NCBI GenBank assembly: GCA_031296075.1
Contig: JARLGK010000061.1
Coordinates: forward strand, 1-64,000
Direction of reading: 5' to 3'
Length of the DNA: 64,000 bases
DNA from: Candidatus Acidiferrales bacterium
GTDB lineage: Bacteria; Acidobacteriota; Terriglobia; Acidiferrales; UBA7541
This document shows positions 38,373-47,433 of the stretch, piece by piece; positions within the stretch are counted from its first letter, which is position 1, and each line of letters begins with the position of its first letter. The notes beneath the pieces were generated by a model. That model searched no databases and had not been told where the DNA came from. It was given only the letters and a program-made list of their open reading frames with translations. The translations under genes and the position numbers were made by a program.

Positions 38373-40075
38373 GCGTGCCTCGAAGCCGCGTGAGCTTCCA
38401 CCGACGGCGCGCCGGAGAAACAGATTCCCGACGGGCATTCGCGGCGCGATACGTGCGCCTCGACTTCGTCGCGGAAATGTTTTAACACGGAGCTGATGGG
38501 AGACGGGACGACCTGGCCGAGGCCGCAGATGGACGTGAGGCGCAGCGCGTCGGAAAGCTCGTCAATCAGCGCGAGGTCGGAGGACGAGCCGTGGCCTTGC
38601 GTCCAGCCGGTGAGGAGATCGACCATTTTCTGTGAACCGACGCGGCACGGAACGCATTTCCCGCACGATTCATTGCGGAAGAATTTCGTGGAGTTGAGCG
38701 CCATGTCCAGCATGCAGGTGCCTTCGCCGCATACCACGACCGCGCCCGAGCCAAGCATCGAGCCCGCGTCGGCGAGCGCTTTGAAATCGAGTTTTACATC
38801 GGCGAGCGACGCCGGGAGGTAGCCGGAAGAGGGTCCCGAGGGCGCGAAGCCTTTCAGTTTTCTCCCGCCGGGAATGCCGCCGGCGTGCTTGAAAATCAAA
38901 TCGGAAAACGTGGTGCCCATGGGAACTTCGTAGACGCCGGGTTTGGCGATATCGCCGCTGATGCCGACGAATTTGAGTCCGGCGCAGCCGCCCACGCCTT
39001 GCGCCTTGTACCAATCCACGCCGCGCACCAGGATGGGCGGCACGTTGGCGAATGTCTCGACGTTGTTGATGACCGTGGGCTTGTTCCACAGGCCCTGCGT
39101 CACGGGAAACGGCGGCTTGTTGCGCGGCTCGGCGCGCTTGCCTTCGATGGCTTCGAGCAGAGCGCTTTCTTCGCCGCAGATGTAGCCGCCAGGGCTGACG
39201 AAAAGCTCAAGGTCGAATTCCAGGTCGCTGCCGAGGATGGACGGCCCGATGAGGCCCGCTTTCTCGCAGCGATGGATTTCCTCTTCGAGAATTTTTTCCT
39301 GTTCATCGTACTCGTGGCGAATGTAAAGAATGCCCTTGCGCGCGCCCGTCAGCAGTCCCGCCAGGATCATCCCTTCGATAACCAGATGGGGAAGGTTCGT
39401 GAGAATGAAACGATCCTTGATCGTGCCGGGCTCGCTTTCGTCCGCATTGCAGACGATATATTTTTCGGGCCCTGGCTGCTGGCGGACCAATTGCCACTTG
39501 GACTCCGTGGGAAATCCCGCGCCGCCCAGGCCTCGAAGGCCCGAAGCTTTCAGCAACGCGAAGGCGGAATCCCAATCGCGCGATTGCACCAGCCGCCGAA
39601 CGACGGCGTAGCGCTCGGCTGGCGCGGCGTATGGATCGGAGGCGCAGGCGATTCCGCGGCGCGAGGGGACTGGTTCCGGCAGCGTCCCTTGCGAAACCAC
39701 GTCGCGGATCATTTCTTCAATTTGAGGTTCGGTCAACCGCGTATAGATACGGTCGTTGACAGCCAAGGCCGGGGCTTGATCGCATCGGCCGAGGCACGAC
39801 GCGCCGCGCACAATCACATCGGAGCCGCTCAGATTCTGAAGCCGCTCTTCGAGGCGCGCGCGAAGACCGTCGGCGCCGCGAAGGTGGCAGGACATGTCCT
39901 GGCAGACGCAGACGTCCGCCTTGGGAGGCGGCGTGAGACGAAAATGCGGATAAAAGCTGGCGACTCCGTGCAGGCGATACAGGGGAACGTCAATCTTCTT
40001 CGACAAATTCTTCAATTCTTCAGCAGGCAGGTAACCGAACCGGTGTTGGATCTCCCTCAGCGAATCGAAGATCAA
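38369..40075 (-). CDS. NuoE-NuoF fusion (HoxF/diaphorase-like NADH-binding subunit)
   Basis: NuoE-like VCVCQDMSCHLRGA..GASCLGRCDQAPA fused to NuoF-like GLRGLGGAGFPTESKW..NADESEPGTIKDR..GAYICGEES-type..ESCGKCVPCRVG. Confidence 0.92.
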   Translation of the reverse strand: MIFDSLREIQHRFGYLPAEELKNLSKKIDVPLYRLHGVASFYPHFRLTPPPKADVCVCQDMSCHLRGADGLRARLEERLQNLSGSDVIVRGASCLGRCDQAPALAVNDRIYTRLTEPQIEEMIRDVVSQGTLPEPVPSRRGIACASDPYAAPAERYAVVRRLVQSRDWDSAFALLKASGLRGLGGAGFPTESKWQLVRQQPGPEKYIVCNADESEPGTIKDRFILTNLPHLVIEGMILAGLLTGARKGILYIRHEYDEQEKILEEEIHRCEKAGLIGPSILGSDLEFDLELFVSPGGYICGEESALLEAIEGKRAEPRNKPPFPVTQGLWNKPTVINNVETFANVPPILVRGVDWYKAQGVGGCAGLKFVGISGDIAKPGVYEVPMGTTFSDLIFKHAGGIPGGRKLKGFAPSGPSSGYLPASLADVKLDFKALADAGSMLGSGAVVVCGEGTCMLDMALNSTKFFRNESCGKCVPCRVGSQKMVDLLTGWTQGHGSSSDLALIDELSDALRLTSICGLGQVVPSPISSVLKHFRDEVEAHVSRRECPSGICFSGAPSVEAHAASRHA

Positions 40076-40275
40076 CTGGACTCTCCCCAGACAGAGGGTC
40101 GTTCATTCCCGCGGCGGAATCAATCTCGGTTATCGATTTCGGTGACCCATCAGGATATAGCAGAGATGGTTGGGCAAGTCCATTGGCAGGCGATAAACAA
40201 TCTTAAGGCGAGGGGGATGGATCGACGCGGCGCGCATGTGAACGCGGCGACGAACTGGGCGGCGAGGCGAACAAA

Positions 40276-40362
40276 CGGTGTCGCACCTACGGCGCTGGGC
40301 GCGACGATGGCCTGGTTTCCCAGCCCTGCGGGCTGGACTAGTATCTGCCACGCCTACGGCGT
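40276..40362 (+). repeat. ~87-bp triple-palindrome repeat, direct copy
   Basis: GTGTCGCACCTACGGCGCTGGG..TTTCCCAGCCCTGCGGGCTGG..CTGCCACGCCTACGGCGTT. Confidence 0.88.
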
Positions 40363-40453
40363 TCGGAAACGGGTGACGAATTGTATCCGGCGGGATGAGT
40401 TCGCGGATTGCAGCTGCGGAAATTTGGGGTAGAGTAGGCGTGCCAAACGGGAC

Positions 40454-41821
40454 ATGATCACCACGCTCGAAACCAAGTCCTCTCACCTGTTTCTGCTGCC
40501 GGCTGCGGCGCTTCTGCTTTGCACTTTGCTTCCATCTACGAGTTCCGCGCAGACGCGCACTAGTGCGTACGATGGCGCGGGAAAATACACGGGGCCGGGG
40601 TCGTGCGCCTCGACGAGCTGCCACGGAAGCGTGACACCGCGCACGGAAAACGACGTCCTCCAAAATGAATACAGCACCTGGATCGTCAAGGATAAGCACG
40701 CGCAATCCTACAAGGCCCTGACCGGAAACGTCGGCGAGCGAATGGCGGGCATCCTTGGGCTGGGCAAGGCCGAGACGGCCCCGCGGTGCCTGGCCTGCCA
40801 CGCTCTAAATCCGCCAGCGGAGGAACGATCGCGCACGTTTGACGTGAGCGAGGGCGTGAGCTGCGAGAGCTGCCACGGACCCGCGTCCGGGTGGCTCGGC
40901 CCGCACACGGAACGCGATTGGACTCACCAGAAGTCCGTCGCGCTGGGAATGGTTGACACGCGCGATCTGGTGAAGCGCACGGAAAAATGCCTCAGTTGCC
41001 ATCTCGGCAGCGAACAGAAATTTGTGGACCACGAGATGATCGCGGGAGGACATCCCGATCTATTTTTCGAGCTGGATTCTTTTTCCGCCGTGATGCCCCG
41101 GCACTGGAAAGAGCCCGGCGAGCCGGGTGCGGCCGGGCAGAGCGACCCCTGGTACGACGTTCGCGAGATGACCACGGGGCAGGCGGTGCAGTTGCGCGAA
41201 TCGATGCTGCGGCTGGCATCGCGATCGCGCGGGAAAATCTGGCCGGAATACTCCGAGATGCAGTGCTACGCGTGCCACCACAGCCTGACTCCACCGGAAC
41301 AGAGCTGGCGGCAGGCGCGGGGCTACGAGGGACGGCGGCCCGGCGACCCTCCGTGGAACGCGTCGCGATACGCGGTGTTTCGGGACGTGGTTCATCAGCT
41401 GGATGGACAGGACGCGGGACAACTGGACGACCAGATTTCACAGCTCACGAAACTGATGAGCCAGCTGAATCCCGACCGCGACGCGGTTGCAAGCGCGGCT
41501 ACAAATTCCGCGCATCTCGCTGACGCGCTGGTGGGGAAGATTCAAACGGCGGCGTACGATCCGGCGTCCACGCTGCGGCTGCTGCAGAAGATTTCCGGCG
41601 ACGCGGACGACATTTCCGGCCAGGGCGAGCAATCCGCGGCGCAGGCCGCCATGGCGGTCCAGTCGCTTTTCGTCGCATACAACCGCGACGCGAAACCGCA
41701 AAACGCCGCGGAACTGCGCGCCGCAATCACGGCGCTGTTTCAGCAGCTCGAGACTCCATCGGCCTACGATCCGGCGCGATTCGCGCGTCAGATGCAGCAA
41801 GTGAACGCCCTCCTGAGGTGA
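40454..41821 (+). CDS. Multiheme cytochrome c (c554-like; four CxxCH plus one CX4CH)
   Basis: Signal peptide; CASTSCH, CLACH, CESCH, CLSCH, CYACH. Confidence 0.88.
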   Translation: MITTLETKSSHLFLLPAAALLLCTLLPSTSSAQTRTSAYDGAGKYTGPGSCASTSCHGSVTPRTENDVLQNEYSTWIVKDKHAQSYKALTGNVGERMAGILGLGKAETAPRCLACHALNPPAEERSRTFDVSEGVSCESCHGPASGWLGPHTERDWTHQKSVALGMVDTRDLVKRTEKCLSCHLGSEQKFVDHEMIAGGHPDLFFELDSFSAVMPRHWKEPGEPGAAGQSDPWYDVREMTTGQAVQLRESMLRLASRSRGKIWPEYSEMQCYACHHSLTPPEQSWRQARGYEGRRPGDPPWNASRYAVFRDVVHQLDGQDAGQLDDQISQLTKLMSQLNPDRDAVASAATNSAHLADALVGKIQTAAYDPASTLRLLQKISGDADDISGQGEQSAAQAAMAVQSLFVAYNRDAKPQNAAELRAAITALFQQLETPSAYDPARFARQMQQVNALLR

Positions 41822-41824
41822 ATC

Positions 41825-43231
41825 GTGCGGGAATTTGACCTGGTGGTGATTGGCTCCGGCCCGGCCGGCGAAAAGGGCGCGGCGCAGGCCGCCTACTTCG
41901 GCAAGAAGGTCGCCGTGGTCGAATCCGGCTCCGACCTCGGCGGAGCATGCATCAACACCGGCACGCTTCCCAGCAAGATTCTGCGCGAATCCGCGCTGTA
42001 CTTTTCGGGCCTGAAACAGCGCGGGCTTTACGGAATCGACTATTCGCTCCGCGAAGGCCTGACGATCAAGAGCTTTACGCACCGCAAGGACGTCCTCGTC
42101 GGGATGGAGCAGGAAAAGATCCGGGCGAATCTGGCCGCGCATGGCATTGAGCTGATACAGGGAGTCGGATCCTTTGAAGACGCGCACACCGTGGCCGTGA
42201 AGACTCCGAAAAATGAAATGACTCAACTACGCGGCGAGGCGATCCTGATTGCGACGGGTTCACGCCCCCACAGGCCGGCGGAGATTCCGTTCGACGACGA
42301 GGCCATATTCGATTCCGATTCGATACTGAAGATGGGACGCATCCCGCGGAGCCTGGTCGTGGTCGGCGGGGGCGTGATCGGATGCGAGTACGCCTCGATA
42401 TTTACGGCGCTGGGAGTGGAGGTGGCGCTGGTGGACGGGCGAGATCGCGTGCTTCCTTTTCTGGACGCTGAATTGTCCGAGGCGTTGCGCGAGCGGCTGG
42501 CCGGACTGGGAGTGACATTCTTTCTGGGCGAGCGCATGGGGCCGATCGAGCGCACCAAGCAGGGCGTGCGCATCCAGATGCCATCGGGCAAGACGATCGA
42601 AATGGAATCGGCGCTATTCGCAGCGGGACGGCGCGGCGCAGTGGATGAATTGCATCTCGAAAAGGCCGGTCTGGCGGTGAATAAGCGCGGCTACGTGGAA
42701 GTGAACGGGTCCTACCAGACGGCGGTGCCTTCCGTCTACGCGGCGGGAGACGTGATTGGATTCCCGGCGCTGGCTTCGACCTCGATGGAGCAGGGGCGCG
42801 TGGCCGTGTGCCACGCCTTCGGCTTCCAGTATAAACAGCGGCTCGGCTCGATGCTTCCGATGGGCGTGTACACGATTCCCGAGATTTCGGCCGTCGGTGA
42901 ATCGGAGGAAAGCTGCAAGGAAAAGGGCATCGAGTACGAGGTTGGGCGGGCGCGCTATGCCAACAACGCGCGAGGCTTGATCGCGGGAGATGCCGCCGGC
43001 CTGCTGAAGCTGCTGTTCCGGCGCTCCGATCGTCATTTGCTCGGCGTGCACATCATCGGCGAGAACGCCACCGAGCTCATTCATCTGGGTATGATGGTGC
43101 TCGAATCAGGCGGGACGATCGATCTTTTCATCGAATTCGTTTTCAACTATCCGACGCTCTCCGAAATGTACAAATACGCCGCGTACGATGGATTGGGAAA
43201 TCTTGCGGGGCACAAGCTGCGGCAGGGATAA
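41825..43231 (+). CDS. sthA: Si-specific (soluble) NAD(P)+ transhydrogenase
   Basis: FDLVVIGSGPAGEKGAAQAAYFGKKVAVVE..GGACINTGTLPSKILRES (second redox Cys replaced by Thr) and pyridine nucleotide-disulfide fold. Confidence 0.85.
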   Translation: MREFDLVVIGSGPAGEKGAAQAAYFGKKVAVVESGSDLGGACINTGTLPSKILRESALYFSGLKQRGLYGIDYSLREGLTIKSFTHRKDVLVGMEQEKIRANLAAHGIELIQGVGSFEDAHTVAVKTPKNEMTQLRGEAILIATGSRPHRPAEIPFDDEAIFDSDSILKMGRIPRSLVVVGGGVIGCEYASIFTALGVEVALVDGRDRVLPFLDAELSEALRERLAGLGVTFFLGERMGPIERTKQGVRIQMPSGKTIEMESALFAAGRRGAVDELHLEKAGLAVNKRGYVEVNGSYQTAVPSVYAAGDVIGFPALASTSMEQGRVAVCHAFGFQYKQRLGSMLPMGVYTIPEISAVGESEESCKEKGIEYEVGRARYANNARGLIAGDAAGLLKLLFRRSDRHLLGVHIIGENATELIHLGMMVLESGGTIDLFIEFVFNYPTLSEMYKYAAYDGLGNLAGHKLRQG

Positions 43232-43245
43232 GACAAAACCAAGAT

Positions 43246-43450
43246 GCCGACCTGAAGGTCGGCGCTACGAAACCATCTCGGACGTTCATTCCTGCCTGAC
43301 GAATTAGATCATGCCAAGGAACTGCGCCGGGCACGATATATCGTGCCCCTACGAAACCCGCTCGGACGTTTCGCATTGCCGAATGGATTGAATCACGCCA
43401 AGAATGCTTGCCGGGCGTAGTCCGCCGCGGCGGACTACGCCCCTACGAAA
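43246..43450. repeat. Three tandem-like units: hairpin + CTACGAAA, with different hairpin arms
   Basis: GCCGACCTGAAGGTCGGC; GGGCACGATATATCGTGCCC; GGGCGTAGTCCGCCGCGGCGGACTACGCCC; each followed by (G)CTACGAAA. Confidence 0.88.
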
Positions 43451-43472
43451 ACACCCCTGATCACGTTGCGAA

Positions 43473-45053
43473 CTACTGCGTAGGATTACGGGGGAACTTC
43501 AGATAGGGCAGACGGACTCCATTGACCATGATCTGGTCCGCGCGAATGGCGTCCGGAGGCTCGAAGCCGACGGCGCCGCCTGCGGTGACGAAATCGTCCT
43601 GATCGACGCCGTCGCCGCTGACGCCCAGGCCGCCGACAAGCACTCCGTTGATGTACAGCGGCTCTGAGCCTGGGAAGAATACGATTCCGCTTTGATTGAC
43701 CGCCGGCCATGACGGTCCCGGCACCTGAAATCCCTGCGTGCAGGGCTTGTTCACGTCCTGCAGGAACAAATTGAAAAAAGGGCCTGCGGCCGAGCCGTCA
43801 ATTCCGGGCGGAAAGAATGGCTGCCCGCCGAAGCCGATGGTGCGATTGGTGACCGCGGTACCCATGGGTACGCCGTTCAGGTCCATCGGTTGGCGGGTGG
43901 TGCCGCTGAAATAGATCACGTTGCGAGCCTTCGTGGCGGCGACATCGATGCTGAACACGGTGCCGTCGGTCATGCGGTAAAGCCCGATGATGGTGCCGTC
44001 GAGGTCGCTCACCGCAATCGACATTTTCGCCCGCGATCCGAGAGGGAGGCGAATGAGCGCGCGCGTCTGGTTCGCGGTGGCGCCAGCGTTGGAGATGATC
44101 CCGCTGACCTGCGCGGCGGTGAGGCCCCCGACGGGCCCCGCCGTGGCGGGCACGAGGTACCCTTCGGGAGCGTCGCCGGGGCTCGCGACGGGACCCTCGG
44201 TGAATAAAGCGGCGTTGAACGTCCCCGGTGAAACTCCGGCAGGAGCCGTCGTTTGATCCACGAACGGCAGCGCGACTCCGTCAATCACGACTTCGCCGGG
44301 CGGAGGCAGTGAAGCAGGGTCGAGGAATATTCCGTCCGAGTTCACGCGCACGGCCGTGAACGCAACGTATTCCGCGATGTCCAGGGAAACGCCGGTGATG
44401 CCGATTCCGCCGACGACCTGGCCGTTCTTGAAAATCGGAACGCCGCCCGGGTTAACCGCGGTGGGATCGCTGTCCGAGGCGTCAGCCTTGCCGGTGGCGA
44501 TCCCCAGGCCGGGGCTGGCCCCGCCGATTGTCGTGGCCGGCGGAACGGTCGTGGCGAGGCTGCTGGAAAGCGTGCATCCGCGATTCGTATTTTCGATGCC
44601 GTAGAGCGCGGCGTTGGGCGCGTTCATGACGCCCGGCGGGAAATGGATGCCGCTGATATAGCGCACGGTCCGAGACGAGAGGGGAGCCTGATCGTTGCTG
44701 AAGAATGCGCCGGTGCGGGCGAGCGAGACAGCAAGTTCATCGGCGGGCACCATGTTGCCAAAATTGCCCGTCACGAGGGCCGGAGCGGAAGAACCTTTAT
44801 ACACTGCCAGAATCCGCCCTAGCCGGTCGACCACGGCGATGGCCATCGTATCGGACTGAGCGGCCGTAGCCGCAGCCTGCACCAGCATCATGACGTCGCT
44901 CTGCGTGAGCGCCTGAGGCCCGGGTGGAGGCACAGTCGGCGAAACCGGAGCCGCTCCACCTCCGCATGCAGATAGGCCGACGCAAAGCGCGGCGACGATT
45001 CCAAAGGTTCGGAGGAAAGAGCCTGCAGAATTGCGATGGATGGACCAATGCAT
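43473..45053 (-). CDS. Secreted lipoprotein with GlcG/HbpS (DUF336)-like domains
   Basis: Lipobox LSACGGG; AATAAQSDTMAIAVVDRLGRILAVYKGSS..ARTGAFFSNDQAPLSSRTVRYISG. Confidence 0.75.
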   Translation of the reverse strand: MHWSIHRNSAGSFLRTFGIVAALCVGLSACGGGAAPVSPTVPPPGPQALTQSDVMMLVQAAATAAQSDTMAIAVVDRLGRILAVYKGSSAPALVTGNFGNMVPADELAVSLARTGAFFSNDQAPLSSRTVRYISGIHFPPGVMNAPNAALYGIENTNRGCTLSSSLATTVPPATTIGGASPGLGIATGKADASDSDPTAVNPGGVPIFKNGQVVGGIGITGVSLDIAEYVAFTAVRVNSDGIFLDPASLPPPGEVVIDGVALPFVDQTTAPAGVSPGTFNAALFTEGPVASPGDAPEGYLVPATAGPVGGLTAAQVSGIISNAGATANQTRALIRLPLGSRAKMSIAVSDLDGTIIGLYRMTDGTVFSIDVAATKARNVIYFSGTTRQPMDLNGVPMGTAVTNRTIGFGGQPFFPPGIDGSAAGPFFNLFLQDVNKPCTQGFQVPGPSWPAVNQSGIVFFPGSEPLYINGVLVGGLGVSGDGVDQDDFVTAGGAVGFEPPDAIRADQIMVNGVRLPYLKFPRNPTQ

Positions 45054-45247
45054 GCGATCGCAACTATTCGTACCACAGCTGGCCACTGTTCTCAATCTAC
45101 TCTCGCTCACGCGGCGTCGCGGAGACCGGAGGTCACGCGCTCTGTGTCGTCTTTGGCACGCGAGACGGTGAACGAATTCATCAAAAAGACTTGCTCATCC
45201 GGAAGCAACCGGGTTAGATAGACCGAGCACGGCAAAATGATACGAAA

Positions 45248-47431
45248 TTGCTGACGCTTTCCAGGACACCGAGGATGCTCGCTGCATCCAACGCCCTCTC
45301 CAGACTCGTTCCACTGATCTTGCTTGCATCGTTGCCGCTATCCGCCGCCGTGAGATTCACCGCGGCCATCGCTTCCCAACAGCAGCGCCTTCCCGGGAAA
45401 GCGCCACAAAAGACGGGCGCGCTTGAAGGTGTGGTGCGAGATTCGAACGGCCGGGCCGTTGGTGGCGCGATCGTGGCCCTGCGGAACGTTGCGACGGGCG
45501 AGGTTCGCAAGGCGACAAGCAGCGCGGAGGGCGTTTTCCGCCTGATTGACTTGCCTCCGGGAAAATATGAATGGAGCGTCGTGTGCGAAGGCTACGAGAC
45601 ATTCACGGGAGAGAGCCTGTCGCTGGCGGCCGGCGAAGTCCTGATTCGTGAAATCAAGCTCGTTGCCGGGCCCATCGCCGCTCCAGCTCCGACAGGACTT
45701 CCGCAGCTTCCGCCGATGAATGCGGCGCCGACAGCGACGGAGTCGTCTGCTCCGGGATATTCCGGGGCCAAGCAGAGTCCCGATCTGCAGCCCGCCGGCG
45801 CGCAGCCCGCGCCGGAAACGCTCCCGCCGGATGGCGAGATTTTTCAGCCCGAACCGAATCGCTGGCGGGTCACGATGCCCGACTGGAATCGCTACGGCAC
45901 AGGCGGCGAGCATCCTTATGTAAAGGGACACCGCTGGGACCCCTTTGACCGGAACAAATGGAAAGGCGACGTCCCGATCATCGGCCAGCAAACCTTTTTC
46001 AACTTCACGGGCATCAGCGATACGCTTTTCGACGGCCGGCGCCTGCCGGTTCCGAGCGACGTCAGCACGGCTCGCCCCGGGAGCAGCGATTTCTTCGGGA
46101 AGGGCGAGCAGGTTTTCCTCGATCAACTTTTTCTTTTCTCCTTCGACCTGTTTCACGGCGACGCGGCCTTCCGTCCCGTGGATTGGCGGATTCGAGTGAC
46201 TCCGGCGGTCAGCCTGAACTATCTCGACGTGCGCGAGCTCGGCATCGTCAAAGTTGACGTGCGCGGGGGAACCACGCGACTGGATTCCCACATCGGATTT
46301 CAGGAGGCGTTCGCGGAAGTAAAACTTCACGACCTGAGCCCGAATTTCGATTTCATCTCCGTGCGCGCGGGAATTCAGGATCTCAACGCCGATTTCAGAG
46401 GATTTCTTTTCGTTGACGAGCAGCCCGGCGTGCGATTCTTCGGCAACCTGGAATCGAATCGCTGGCAATACAACTTGGCCTACTTCAACTTGCTCGAGAA
46501 GAATACGAACAGCGGCCTGAACTCGTTCGCCCGGCGAAAGCAGCAGGTGATCATCGCCAACGTGTACAGGCAGGATTTCCTGTTCCAGGGCTATACGGCG
46601 CAATTCAGCGTGGACTACAACGACGACGCGGCCAGCGTTCATTACGATGACAACGGGTTTCTGGTGCGCCCATCGCCCATTGGCGCGGTGGTCTCCAATA
46701 ACATGGTTCAGCCGCATAGCATTCACGCCGCGTACCTCGGATGGACGGGCGACGGGCACATCGGGCGCGTGAACCTCACGCACGCCTTTTACCAGGCTCT
46801 CGGAACCGACAGCCTGAACCCGATCGCCGGGCGGGCGGTCACAATCAACGCGCAGATGGCCGCGCTCGAGCTCTCCGTGGACAAGGATTGGATCCGCTTC
46901 AAGGGATCGCTTTTCTACGCTTCGGGATCGGCAAATCCCCGGAGCGGCAAGGCGCGCGGTTTTGACGCCATTGAAGACTTCCCGGAATTCGCAGGCGGAA
47001 TTTTCAGCCTGTGGAATCGCGAAGGCATAAGGCTGACCGGGTCCGGCACGAACCTGACTTCGCTCGATAGCCTCTTGCCCAGCCTTCGTTCGAACAAGGA
47101 CGAAGGGCAAGCCAACTTCGTCAATCCCGGAATATTCCTCGCGAACCTGGGGACGGATTTCGACCTGACGCCAAAGTTGCGCGGCTTCGTCAACGTAAAC
47201 TACCTGCGATTCATGCGCACCGAGCCGCTGGAATTGCTGCTGTTCCAGGCGCCCATTCACCATACGATCGGGGTGGACTCCAGCATCGGAGTGCGCTACC
47301 GGCCGCCGCTGACGGAAAACATCTCGATCACCGCCGGAGCCGCCACACTGGTGCCCGGCGAGGGCTTGCGCGATATCTATACGGGCAAGATGATGTTCTC
47401 GTTGTTTACGAACGTGCGTTTTCAATTCTAG
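45248..47431 (+). CDS. Outer-membrane beta-barrel protein with N-terminal CarboxypepD_reg-like domain
   Basis: [20 protein letters not shown]..; amphipathic strands; C-terminal FTNVRFQF ending in Phe. Confidence 0.7.
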   Translation: MLTLSRTPRMLAASNALSRLVPLILLASLPLSAAVRFTAAIASQQQRLPGKAPQKTGALEGVVRDSNGRAVGGAIVALRNVATGEVRKATSSAEGVFRLIDLPPGKYEWSVVCEGYETFTGESLSLAAGEVLIREIKLVAGPIAAPAPTGLPQLPPMNAAPTATESSAPGYSGAKQSPDLQPAGAQPAPETLPPDGEIFQPEPNRWRVTMPDWNRYGTGGEHPYVKGHRWDPFDRNKWKGDVPIIGQQTFFNFTGISDTLFDGRRLPVPSDVSTARPGSSDFFGKGEQVFLDQLFLFSFDLFHGDAAFRPVDWRIRVTPAVSLNYLDVRELGIVKVDVRGGTTRLDSHIGFQEAFAEVKLHDLSPNFDFISVRAGIQDLNADFRGFLFVDEQPGVRFFGNLESNRWQYNLAYFNLLEKNTNSGLNSFARRKQQVIIANVYRQDFLFQGYTAQFSVDYNDDAASVHYDDNGFLVRPSPIGAVVSNNMVQPHSIHAAYLGWTGDGHIGRVNLTHAFYQALGTDSLNPIAGRAVTINAQMAALELSVDKDWIRFKGSLFYASGSANPRSGKARGFDAIEDFPEFAGGIFSLWNREGIRLTGSGTNLTSLDSLLPSLRSNKDEGQANFVNPGIFLANLGTDFDLTPKLRGFVNVNYLRFMRTEPLELLLFQAPIHHTIGVDSSIGVRYRPPLTENISITAGAATLVPGEGLRDIYTGKMMFSLFTNVRFQF

Positions 47432-47433
47432 CG

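Noticed and set aside
33381-43450. Hairpin repeats as a CRISPR array
   Set aside because: Irregular spacing, variable arms, no cas genes, no regular spacers
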